From the NCBI GenBank assembly GCA_003024985.2, contig PXIH01S0004655.1: DNA of 10,326 nucleotides. One strand, given 5' to 3'. Origin of the DNA: Euperipatoides rowelli (Eukaryota; Onychophora; Udeonychophora; Euonychophora; Peripatopsidae). Below the pieces are notes generated by a model. The model ran no database searches. It was given only the letters and a program-made list of their open reading frames with translations, and had not been told where the DNA came from. Shown piece after piece: positions 1 to 7,263 of this stretch. Positions within the stretch are counted from its first letter, which is position 1, and every line of letters starts with the position of its first letter. A program made the translations under genes and the position numbers.

Positions 1-964
1 TTTTTCTTTTTCTATTTTAGTTCAAACTTCTGAATATCCAGGTTTACATTATAAAAACAAATTAAATACTACACATCACTAATCTTGCCTTAAATTTTAT
101 TCCATTTCGTATTTTTATTTGTTGAATAGATTAATTTTTCAAGCTTATAAATGATACTTGAAAATTTATTTTATATTAATCATTATTTTATTGTATACAT
201 ATTTGATATATTTGGCTTAAATTTAACACTTTTAAACAGATATCGTAATTAGAGGATTGGGAGATCATGCTCCACTTTAAAAAAAACATGAAATTGTCCC
301 AAATCGCACTTCCTTCTCTCACACTTATTTTTTTTAAATAATATCAATCATTATCATCGCCATCATCAAATCGATTGATAGCTTTGATTTCATCAAAGAA
401 GCGTAAGGAGGTTAAAAATTAACCTCCAAAATAAATATTTTCTTAAAAATAAAAGTGACTAAGGCCACTAAAAAATTATTGTTTCTTCTCCCCTGCCTTG
501 TGAAGAAATATTGCCTAGTCAGGACTTTTTCCAACTTATTTTATTATTGCTAAAATAACCAATTTATGGTAATACTTGTGATAAAAATGTCTAAATACTA
601 AACTATTATTTTTAAAAAAAAGACTTACTACCCAGTTATTTTTAATGCAAAGGTGGCGAAACATAATATTGTTTTTTAGTGGCCTAATAGATCTATTATA
701 TATGAATGTCATATATGAAATGATTTTATTCTATATGTTTCTTTTAACAACATTGGTTTTTTTCCCATATGTCTTCTCATTTCTAATATTTGACCTTTGA
801 ACCTAATCAGATTTACAAAGGTAAAAATCACTACTTTAGATCAGGTCTTTCCATTTCATAACCAAATTAATCATCTCAGAAGCATTTTATTATTTTCAAA
901 ATTTTCAAAAATATTAAGGGTGTCAAGATCCCTGTTACTGGATCTTATCCTAATATCCTGACTC
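1..964. other. AT-rich non-coding stretch, no gene seen
   Basis: No exon, RNA gene or transposon end could be supported here. It is AT-rich DNA with short A/T runs. Two small perfect palindromes are visible: 407-427 (nine-base arms GGAGGTTAA/TTAACCTCC, three-base loop) and one near 693-711 (ATATATGA/TCATATAT, loop ATG). Both are short enough to be chance in such DNA. The most likely status is intron of the anoctamin gene whose exons lie at 5995-6321, but no upstream exon was found to prove it. Confidence 0.5.
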
Positions 965-970
965 GAACAT

Positions 971-997
971 AATCAATCAATAATTAGTTGATTGATT
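971..997. repeat. Small perfect inverted repeat
   Basis: Ten-base arms AATCAATCAA (971-980) and TTGATTGATT (988-997) are separated by a seven-base spacer. The arms are internally repetitive (AATC units), so this may have grown by slippage. It sits just upstream of the hAT-like patch. No function can be assigned. Confidence 0.5.
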
Positions 998-1042
998 GTT
1001 TAGCTGGCATTTGCAAGGGTATCGGTTAAGAAGGACCTTCCA

Positions 1043-1136
1043 TCCCTCCCCCTCCAACTTAGAGTGGAAGTCTGAAACAGGGGCATCGCTAAGGGGGAGG
1101 TGGGAGGGCTTCTCCTCCAACTTTGGCTGAAAGTCC
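1043..1136. repeat. G/C-rich direct and inverted repeat patch
   Basis: A C-rich block (CCCTCCCCCTCC, from 1043) is followed by a G-rich block (GGGGGAGGTGGGAGGG, from about 1094), which are near reverse complements. The phrase CTCCAACTT followed by GAAGTC/GAAAGTC occurs twice, at about 1052-1072 and 1116-1135. The patch stands out from its AT-rich neighbours. It probably belongs to the hAT-like sequence or an insertion beside it. Confidence 0.45.
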
Positions 1137-1490
1137 ATAAGTTGGGAAATTTCATGTTGTCAGTTGAAAAATCCCAGAAGAAGGAGAAGGGGAAAATGTT
1201 GGTAAATTAAAAATGTAATCAAAGATTTTTTTGTACTGGATGGGAATTTTTAAAATAATTACTTGGGAAATTGAACATTTTGACACACTAATATGGATCT
1301 GAAGATCAGATGCAGGGACATAGTCACACAGCAGCTGTTTCTTGTTCTCCTGTTTACTTGTTCAACTTGTGGTGGCACTGTCTATTATACGTTAAATTAT
1401 TCCAATAGTTGTGAGCTGGGAATTTGAGAAACAGGGTTGGGAAATTTCTAATTTCTCATCCCTCTAATAAAATTATCAGCTACGGCTCTG
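1078..1490. mobile_element. Possible decayed hAT-type non-autonomous element
   Basis: The left edge CAGGGGCATCGCTAAGGGGG (1078-1097) resembles hAT-superfamily termini of the CAGGGGCGTAGCT type, which I know from many animal genomes. The right edge AGCTACGGCTCTG (1478-1490), reverse-complemented, is CAGAGCCGTAGCT and matches the left edge at 9 of 13 positions. G- and C-rich tracts inside the left end contrast with the AT-rich surroundings, and TTGGGAAATT recurs near 1142, 1263 and 1437. No transposase reading frame is present. The expected 8-bp target duplication is not seen: flanks are GTCTGAAA and GGTATCTT. A weaker alternative is that the boundaries are set by the repeated GGGTATC at 1018-1024 and 1490-1496. 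Either the element is old and eroded, or only its ends resemble hAT. Confidence 0.35.
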
Positions 1491-3143
1491 GGTATCTTTA
1501 TCTTCAATTTTTTTTTTAAATCCTTCCGTCTTTTTTTCCTTAATATATAGTCTTAATTCCTAATAAAATAATCAAACTGTTAAAGTAGAATATTCTATCA
1601 TTAATTATTGATTCTGTCCAGACTTAGATTGGACATCACTTTATTCTTTTCTATTTATTGGTCTTTCTTATTTAAATACATTTTCAGAGCATGGACATAG
1701 AAAAAATATCACTCCATGAGTTATACAAATAATGCACTGTGATAATTCACTTGTGTTTAATAAGATAATACACAAATTGAGAAATTCTGGATTTAAAATG
1801 CAAGCAATGGTTTTGCGCCTCAGTCGTAGTTTTTTATGTACTTTTTAAAAGATCAGTGAATGGATTATTTATTTATTAAAAAACAGCATTATTTTATTAC
1901 AACCATCAGATACTTTCTTAACCTGCAGCACCAATGCTCACCTATAGGCACTTCTGTGTAAGAGAGAATCAACATATCAGCTACAGACTACTATTTAACT
2001 GGCTTGTTTATTACATTCTTGCTTAACTAAATGAGCAGGCATGATGAAACAGATGGCACAAGTCATTCTCTCTACTCCTAATCATGTAATAGAGATCTTG
2101 TCTCATTGTAGTATTTTAAAAGTATATTAAAGATAACATGAAAATAGTGTCCAATTGCTATATATACTAGAGACATGGAAGCTACTTCTATTTCCAGGGC
2201 CTACAGTGATCATGTGAACTCAATTTTAAGAGGCAGTGAATTTATTATTGCTGACAGTGCAATTTTTCAAGTAAACTATTTAATTCTTTGTACAATACTT
2301 TGGGTATTAATCACCTCACTACTACAGCTTTTCATCCTCATTTGAATGGAAAGCTTGAACAGGGTTATAATAAAGATCCTTTCACAGTTATGTGAGGGGG
2401 CATATGAAGAATGGGAAGCATAGGTTACTTTTGTGCTGAGTGAAATGCATAGAACACTACATAAAAGTACTGGAGAGTCTCCATATTCTTTACCCTTTAC
2501 CAACTTGAAATGCTAATCTAACAACCTATCTAGCTAAAAGTAAGTGAATAAATAACCCCTATTTTATCTAAAAAAATTACAAGAAGAAACTGGAATGGCA
2601 GTGGTAAAAGATATAGAAAGAGAAGTTGTGGATCCATCTAAAATAAAAATTTAAACAAAGGAGATGTGACTAATTGCAAAGTATATTTTGTAATGATATA
2701 ACAAATTTGAGAAAGGATGAGAAACCATGAGAATTGGAATATAGATACCTGTATATCCAAATGCAAAGAGTACATTTAAAAATTTAATGTCACACAATGC
2801 CTAAGTTGATTAAAGCTAAGATGACAGAGCCCAAAGATGGTAAATATTTTGACTAAAAACGCTAACAAATTTGAAGAAAAAGGTTAATGATTCAAATAAT
2901 AATAAAAATGTGTGGAAAAGAATAAAGTTGACTCCATACACAAACAATTAGGCTTAACCTGACATCATGCTCTCATAGATGAATTCATATTGTTGTCATA
3001 AAAATTATTTATTAAGTTTTATAACATAAATTATATTAACTATAACAACTATTAAATTTATATTAACTATAACAATGAGAATTCCTTAATTCTTTCGACT
3101 GCTTTTGCTCATAAAAAAATTTAACTAGTAAAACAGGCTGTTC
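1491..3143. other. AT-rich non-coding stretch, no gene seen
   Basis: I see no exon with credible splice sites, no RNA gene and no transposon ends in this 1.6 kb. The only reading frame of any length, on the minus strand at 2276-2503, has no recognisable domain and composition like the surrounding DNA. A short direct repeat lies at 3031-3075 and is listed separately. Confidence 0.5.
3031..3075. repeat. Short 27-bp-period tandem repeat
   Basis: The 18-base string TTATATTAACTATAACAA occurs at 3031-3048 and again at 3058-3075, a period of 27 bases and about 1.7 copies. The repeat is exact, which suggests a recent local duplication. Nothing functional is visible. Confidence 0.7.
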
Positions 3144-3248
3144 CAAGGAAAAAATATTATATTAAAAAAATTGACTATGCATTTTAATATTTAGTTAGAA
3201 TATATTAAAATGCATAGTCAATTTTTTTAATATAATATTTTTTCCTTG
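3144..3248. repeat. Perfect 47-bp inverted repeat (long hairpin)
   Basis: The left arm (3144-3190, starting CAAGGAAAAAATATTATATT) and right arm (3202-3248, ending TTTTTTCCTTG) are exact reverse complements over 47 bases, with an 11-base loop (3191-3201, TTAGTTAGAAT). If transcribed, either strand would fold into an uninterrupted 47-bp stem. The arms stop abruptly on both sides, with no longer imperfect repeat outside, no clear target duplication and no coding potential. The perfection despite AT-rich drift suggests a recent origin, for example a template switch during replication, or ongoing correction. A foldback transposon end or a hairpin RNA precursor is an alternative that the sequence alone cannot settle. 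Confidence 0.9.
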
Positions 3249-4327
3249 AAATACCTAACTAAAATAAAATTGATAAGAATTTACTAATATTGCTCAAAAG
3301 ATTTACAAACAAAAAAATAAACTAACTAGTATTTTCATAAGGGGGAAAGTAGTGGTAGGACTCGCTTGATATTTAGGCTACTTTTCCTCAAGAAGATCTT
3401 TGGAATAATACAACAGGAATTAAAGTTCATCAGAGTGAAGGAACAATGTGAAGACACAGCAGAGTAGTGAGAATGAAGATGAATAAAAGCATGTAACGGT
3501 GTATTGCAATATAGGATTTTATGTAGAATTTAGCTATTTTTATGTTTATTATACAAAGATTAAGGGGTGTATATTGCAAGTTTGAGGTGTAAGGATGTGC
3601 TTGTCAAACGCATAATTTTTCTACTTTTATTAAAAAAACTTACAAAGTATGTAGACATCGGAATTTTCTGGTAGAGTTTTGAAGATAAAAACTTGTCCGC
3701 GGGGAATACTAAAAGAGTTCATTATGACAGGATCCTTGAAATTAATTTGAATTCATGAATCGTAAGCTTCAGAGATAAAATTAATATTTAATAGGAAAAG
3801 TTAGGAGTTTTTAGTCCAGAAATCAACTTTTGGATATTTACCCATCAAGTAAAAACATTAAGCTTTGTGAGAGCTTCACACACACTCCTCCTCATCTCAC
3901 AGAATAAGGCCCTGAAGGAAATTATGCAGAGGGAACTGTGCCATCACGTCTACATCCTTTTTCGCTGGACATCCACTCTAAAGCTATTAAGGCCATTATT
4001 GCTACTCTCTCTCAGAGAATAGCAGGATGGCATGCTTTCTTATTAAATTTAGGGGGGGAAATATATTATCTCGCTAAGTTATTCTTATAACCGTAGGACT
4101 TGGTATAAATGTTGATGGATTTCATTTTTAAACAAGAGAATGGCTAGGTTTCTTTAGTTGAGGAGAAAAAAAATTGGAATATTCTTCCTCTATTGGTCAC
4201 CAGACAAAAATTGAAGGTAAAACGGCCAATTTTTATTTTTGTTATAAACAGTTATTACAAAATTTGTTAATCACAAAAAAGTAATTATGATCTTTTGAGA
4301 TTACTGTATCATCATAAAGATTTTTAT
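3249..4327. other. Non-coding stretch with one weak open frame
   Basis: The stretch is mostly AT-rich. The part around 3860-4030 is less AT-rich and carries an open frame on the + strand from 3795 to the stop at 4020-4022 (75 codons, with an internal ATG but none near its 5' end). Its conceptual product matches no family I recognise. A possible acceptor (CTCATCTCACAG, ending 3902) precedes the more coding-like part, but no matching donor stands out. It could be a fossil of a repeat, or chance. Confidence 0.35.
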
Positions 4328-5001
4328 TTAAAGGTCAAATGTAACGGATTTTTTAAATTTTTTTTTATTATTGATTTTCAAAGATAATTACTATAAAAAA
4401 AAATTCCACTGGAAAAAAATAATTTAAAATGCATAAAAAAAAAGTTATTTAAAGATAAAATTAAGACTATTGCTATCCTCAGTCTGAGATTACCATTTGA
4501 AGATTTCACTTTTTTTTTTGAGTTTGAGATTATTTGATGATGAAATAGTCTCTACAGCTGTTCTCTTTGTAATGATTTAACATGCAAATAGAGGTTTGTC
4601 AACTTGTATTAAAGGTCATTTTTTTTTTAAAAAAAAATAGGACCATAATAGCACAAAGGATGAATTTGATTATGATTTTTTACAAGTATTTAAACATTTA
4701 GACTATATGATATCCAGCCTTATGCTGACAAAGATAACAAATATTCTATAGTTAAGTATAGCAAGCTCTATTCATTTATAGGCTATGATGTCACAAAATA
4801 TCTCCCCTGGTGTGTACAGTTGACAATATTGTTTTAAGGGGGAGGAGCTAAAGACAATTATTTTAAAAATTGAGTTGTAAATAACTTTTTTTTTTTTAAT
4901 TTTTTTTTCTTTCTTTTTCTGGAGGAAATTTTTTTTAGCAAAAATGTTTAAAAATCAATAATAAAAAATAATAAAAAAAATCCGTTACATTTGACCTTTA
5001 A
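4328..5001. mobile_element. TTAA-bounded TIR element (MITE, piggyBac- or mariner-like)
   Basis: Left terminus TTAAAGGTCAAATGTAACGG (4328-4347) recurs in inverted orientation at the right terminus, ending at 5001. The match is exact for about 27 bases and continues imperfectly to about 51 (4328-4378 against 4951-5001, both including TTATTATTGATTTT or its complement), differing mainly in A/T-run length. Both ends carry TTAA, which fits a piggyBac-type target duplication. A TA duplication, as in Tc1/mariner, is equally possible because TA is nested in TTAA. The 674-bp element has no transposase frame, so it is non-autonomous. A hairpin-prone T-run/A-run (about 4612-4645) with flanking GGTC/GGACC lies inside it. 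Confidence 0.75.
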
Positions 5002-5307
5002 GATTTTATTTCTTTGAATCATTATAGTTCCATGCAGTTCCCATGCCAGTAAGCAAACTAAAATTTAGTGCCCTTACTTTACTCATATTTATAAAAAAAA
5101 AATTAAGCCAAAATAATATTACAGCTACGATACAAATAAATATGAATCTTATGGTCGTGTGATTTCTTGCATTTGTGTTGAATACCCATGCCTAGTTTGA
5201 TATTATAAATTTACGGTAAGGTAACTCTTAAATTTTACGCTCTTACATTTTTGTCCTTATAGGAGGCTGCCTATTTTCTGACTGTTTACTCAGCTCAAAA
5301 AAAAATA
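5002..5307. other. AT-rich spacer between two TIR elements
   Basis: Roughly 300 bases separate the right end of the TTAA-bounded element from the left end of the 208-bp MITE. I see no exon, RNA gene or additional repeat in it. Confidence 0.5.
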
Positions 5308-5515
5308 TAGCGTCTGGATCTCATAACATAATGCAACAGCCCCAAAACAGCCGATCATAGATCGACCTGCATTCTATCTGGTATAGTGTGTTATTTTATT
5401 TATTATTATTTTTAATGTTCTTTAATAGTTATGTTGGAGTTAGGGTCAGGGTGCAGTTAAGGTTAGAGGTGTCTTATATGCTGAAGGAAATATTACATCT
5501 CAGATCCAGACGCTA
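5308..5515. mobile_element. 208-bp MITE with TAGCGTCTGGATCT termini
   Basis: The left end TAGCGTCTGGATCT (5308-5321) is exactly repeated in inverse orientation at the right end (AGATCCAGACGCTA, 5502-5515), giving a 14-bp TIR. Outermost TA dinucleotides on both sides are consistent with a TA target duplication (Tc1/mariner or PIF/Harbinger-like behaviour, not decidable here). The interior has a telomere-like GTTAGGGTCAGGGTGCAGTT stretch around 5440-5460 and no coding capacity. The window's last 40 bases carry another copy of this terminus (10287-10326), which supports a dispersed repeat family rather than a chance palindrome. Confidence 0.75.
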
Positions 5516-5943
5516 TTAACAAAAGAGTAGTATAAATGCTAAGGTTTATTGGTTTTGAAGGACACCATTGAGAGATGAGGGAGAAGTATAAAATGTTACT
5601 CCCATAGTTTTGAAAAATTCTAAAACAAAAAATAAATTATTTCTTTTAAAAATACATTAATTGTACCTAATTAAATAATATATTGTCATCCTTGTGTGAG
5701 TTGGTATACCGTTATTCATTAATACTCTTTTTTAAAAAAAAATAGTGAGACATGTTCTAAGGAAAATGGAATCAGTGTAATACTCTACTATACACTTTTA
5801 CAAAAACATTTTTTTTTTAAAAAATGTCAATCTGGATATTTGTAAGTTTTGTCCTAATTTAAATTTATTATTTCCTAATCATTATTATTATTTTTAATCA
5901 TAATAAGCCAATAGTTTGTGGGATTTTTTTCATCTCATTTGCA
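5516..5943. other. Intron segment upstream of exon A
   Basis: AT-rich sequence with T-run/A-run junctions (near 5730-5743 and 5806-5826) and short TTATTA runs. No exon resembling the A/B pair, and no other gene, was found. It is inferred to be the 3' part of the phase-1 intron that ends at 5994. Confidence 0.5.
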
Positions 5944-5994
5944 TACTAACCTTTGACCTCACGATGCATGTTTTATTCATTCTTGTGCTTGCAG
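5944..5994 (+). promoter_or_regulatory. Branch point and 3' splice site of exon A
   Basis: TACTAAC at 5944-5950 is an exact match to the ideal branch-point consensus. The presumed branch adenosine at 5949 lies 45 bases before the acceptor AG (5993-5994, CTTGCAG). No other AG occurs between them, so the acceptor is the first AG downstream. The pyrimidine tract is moderate and interrupted. A TGCATG hexamer at 5965-5970, the canonical RBFOX-family binding motif, lies between branch point and acceptor; in animals, binding upstream of an exon usually represses it. That regulation is inference from motif and position only. Confidence 0.75.
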
Positions 5995-6050
5995 AGAATT
6001 ATAGACTAGAGGAAACTTATGAAAATCATCTCATAGTCAAACTAGTTCTG
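5995..6050 (+). CDS. Anoctamin (ANO8/ANO10-type) alternative exon A, partial gene
   Basis: A single internal exon of 56 nt. Two bases (AG) complete a codon begun in the previous exon, probably GAG for Glu. Eighteen full codons follow, to CTG before the donor GTTAGT at 6051. The conceptual peptide is ENYRLEETYENHLIVKLVL. From memory, the ENYRL..xYE.HLIIK pattern is typical of ANO8, with ENHRL...NHLI.K in ANO10, directly before the F.FVN...FYI.F start of transmembrane helix 3. Anoctamins are multi-pass, calcium-linked channels or lipid scramblases. Here the segment is the cytosolic lead-in to helix 3. Compared with exon B it has two acidic residues (EE) at peptide positions 6-7 where B has AQ. 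An ATG-initiated frame runs through the exon from 5916, but the splice signals make that ATG irrelevant. Assignment to ANO8 rather than ANO10 is tentative; the flanking exons are not in the window. Confidence 0.85.
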
Positions 6051-6265
6051 GTTAGTAAAACGTTCCTTCATTCAATCATTTTATCCGCATGTCACATGTG
6101 TTAGTACATTGAGTGGGATGTTGGTTCCTGTTTGCGCTTTGTTTTTTTTTTGTTTTTTTCTCTTGCCGTTTTTTAATGCTGTTCATTTTATTTTTTGTCT
6201 TTTTCTACTCTCTTTTTTTTCTCTCCCTCTCTCTCTTTTTTTCTTCTCCTTCAATTTTTTTTTAG
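6051..6265 (+). promoter_or_regulatory. Inter-exon intron with AG-free pyrimidine tract before exon B
   Basis: The 215-nt spacer runs from the exon A donor (GTTAGT, 6051) to the exon B acceptor (TTTTTAG, ending 6265). From 6114 to 6263 there is no AG dinucleotide. Most of 6138-6263 is T or C, with CTCTCT and TCTT motifs of the kind bound by polypyrimidine-tract-binding proteins. A long AG exclusion zone often marks a branch point far from its acceptor, as in the alpha-tropomyosin mutually exclusive exons. Candidate branch sites include TTAAT at 6173-6177, but no ideal TACTAAC is present, unlike exon A. A GCATG lies at 6087-6091, 36 nt past the exon A donor. Confidence 0.65.
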
Positions 6266-6321
6266 AAAACTATAGACTGGCCCAAAGCTATGAAAACCAT
6301 CTTATTATCAAACTCACCCTG
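6266..6321 (+). CDS. Anoctamin (ANO8/ANO10-type) alternative exon B, partial gene
   Basis: The partner of exon A: also 56 nt, entering with two bases (AA, completing Glu as GAA) and leaving after a complete CTG codon at the donor GTTAGT (6322). The conceptual peptide is ENYRLAQSYENHLIIKLTL, identical to A at 14 of 19 positions. By my count 40 of 56 nucleotides match, with seven codons differing only synonymously. Flanking introns do not resemble each other beyond the donor heptamer GTTAGTA, so selection on the protein rather than recent duplication explains the likeness. The segment precedes transmembrane helix 3 of the TMEM16 fold. B replaces the acidic pair of A with AQ and carries Thr instead of Val near the helix start. 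Using A and B together, or neither, breaks the frame. Remaining gene exons were not found in the window. Confidence 0.85.
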
Positions 6322-6800
6322 GTTAGTATTAATGATCCAATTTTTTGTTTTGATATTAATTTGCAGGCATGTTCTCTTTTTTATTGTTTTTATTTTTATT
6401 TTCTTGTTTGCACTTTTTCAGCTATCAATTGGTTTTATAGAATGGATTAATGCATAGATCACCTAAGCATGCTACAAAAGACATTTAGAAATATCAAAAC
6501 TGCCAAAATTATATTTTTTCTTTTTTCTTATAAGTGGGCCTATCAAATATTCTTAAGACCTTTTCATATATTTGCATCACTTTTGATTCAACAATATGTA
6601 ATACAAATTCATGAGATAAATATATTTGTATATAATCTACCTAGTGTTGTTGACCTGGCAAGCCCGGGTGCTATTGGCTTAAAGGGTCCCTAGAGAGAAT
6701 AAGTAACATGCCATGGATAAGCAATTCACAAATACATTAGCTCGAGTTGATATACAGCTGTGATAATAATTAATTAATACTTGATTGCATTAACTGCAAC
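6322..6800. other. Intron segment downstream of exon B
   Basis: Begins with the donor GTTAGT. GCATG motifs occur at 6367-6371 (45 nt downstream of the donor) and 6467-6471; downstream GCATG often enhances inclusion of the preceding exon through RBFOX proteins, which is inference here. The + strand frame at 6469-6693 shows no domain. The next anoctamin exon (expected to begin with an F.FVN-like motif) is not recognisable. Confidence 0.5.
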
Positions 6801-6827
6801 CATTTAAACAATATAATTGTTTAAATG
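6801..6827. repeat. 27-bp palindrome abutting the minisatellite
   Basis: Perfect 12-base arms CATTTAAACAAT (6801-6812) and ATTGTTTAAATG (6816-6827) are separated by ATA. The palindrome ends directly where the tandem array begins. It could be the edge of a transposon whose body is the array, or a breakpoint-prone site; the sequence shows only the structure. Confidence 0.8.
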
Positions 6828-6828
6828 T

Positions 6829-7204
6829 ACAGACAGTAATGTAAGGTTATTCTTTTCCTACACACTACAGTCAGAATGTACACACAACAATGTAAGGTTC
6901 TCTTTCCCTATACACTATAGTCAGATTGTAGAAATGTAAACTTCTCTCCCTATACACTAGTGAGAATGTGTACACAACAATGTATGCTTCTCTCCCTATT
7001 CACTACAGTCAGAATGTACACAACAATGTAAAGTTCTCTTTCCCTATACACTATAGTCAGATTGTATATGCAGAAATGTAAGCTTCTCTCCCTAAACACA
7101 TGTTAGAATGTGTACACAACAATGTATGCTTCTCTCCCTATTCACTACAATCAGAATTTACACAAAATGTAAGCTTCTCTCCCTATATACTACAGTTAGA
7201 ATGT
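6829..7204 (+). repeat. Minisatellite of eight ~46-bp units with trimeric higher-order period
   Basis: Eight diverged units share the framework ACACAACAATGTA, then CTTCTCTCCCTA, then CACTACAGTCAGAATGT. Approximate unit starts: 6829, 6880, 6930, 6972, 7018, 7066, 7114, 7160; lengths are about 42-51 bp. Units 2-3-4 (6880-7017) and 5-6-7 (7018-7159) match in order. Units 2 and 5 share the long CTCTTTCCCTATACACTATA variant and CAGATTGTA. Units 3 and 6 begin with AGAAATGTAA. Units 4 and 7 have ATGTATGCTTC and CCCTATTCACTAC. The array therefore expanded first as single units and later as a block of about 140 bp. It has no open frame and no recognised function. Arrays of this sort occur inside some Helentron-type transposons, which I cannot demonstrate here. 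Confidence 0.9.
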
Positions 7205-7263
7205 AGTGTATAAAGTAATCTTTTAATTTCCAATGAAATTACATAGTATTTGCATACGTCTTG

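Noticed and set aside
407-427. Hairpin resembling a bacterial terminator
   Set aside because: No T-run follows it, and the window is clearly eukaryotic.
945-975. B-box-like GTTCGAGTC on the minus strand suggesting a tRNA or SINE
   Set aside because: No A box at the proper distance and no cloverleaf could be drawn.
2276-2503. 75-codon minus-strand open frame
   Set aside because: No recognisable domain, background-like composition and no splice or promoter context; frames of this length are expected by chance in 10 kb.
3795-4022. 75-codon open frame in a less AT-rich patch
   Set aside because: No family match by eye, no donor and no start codon near its 5' end; mentioned only in the regional description.
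5916-6450. Reading the frames at 5916-6104 and 6109-6450 as two small stand-alone genes
   Set aside because: Only the 56-nt cores are conserved and both are bounded by splice acceptors and donors; the rest of each frame is intron, including a T/C tract translated as Phe/Leu runs.
6469-6693. 74-codon plus-strand open frame downstream of exon B
   Set aside because: Rich in codons typical of AT-biased intron (F, I, K, L), no anoctamin resemblance, and it lies directly in the intron after exon B.
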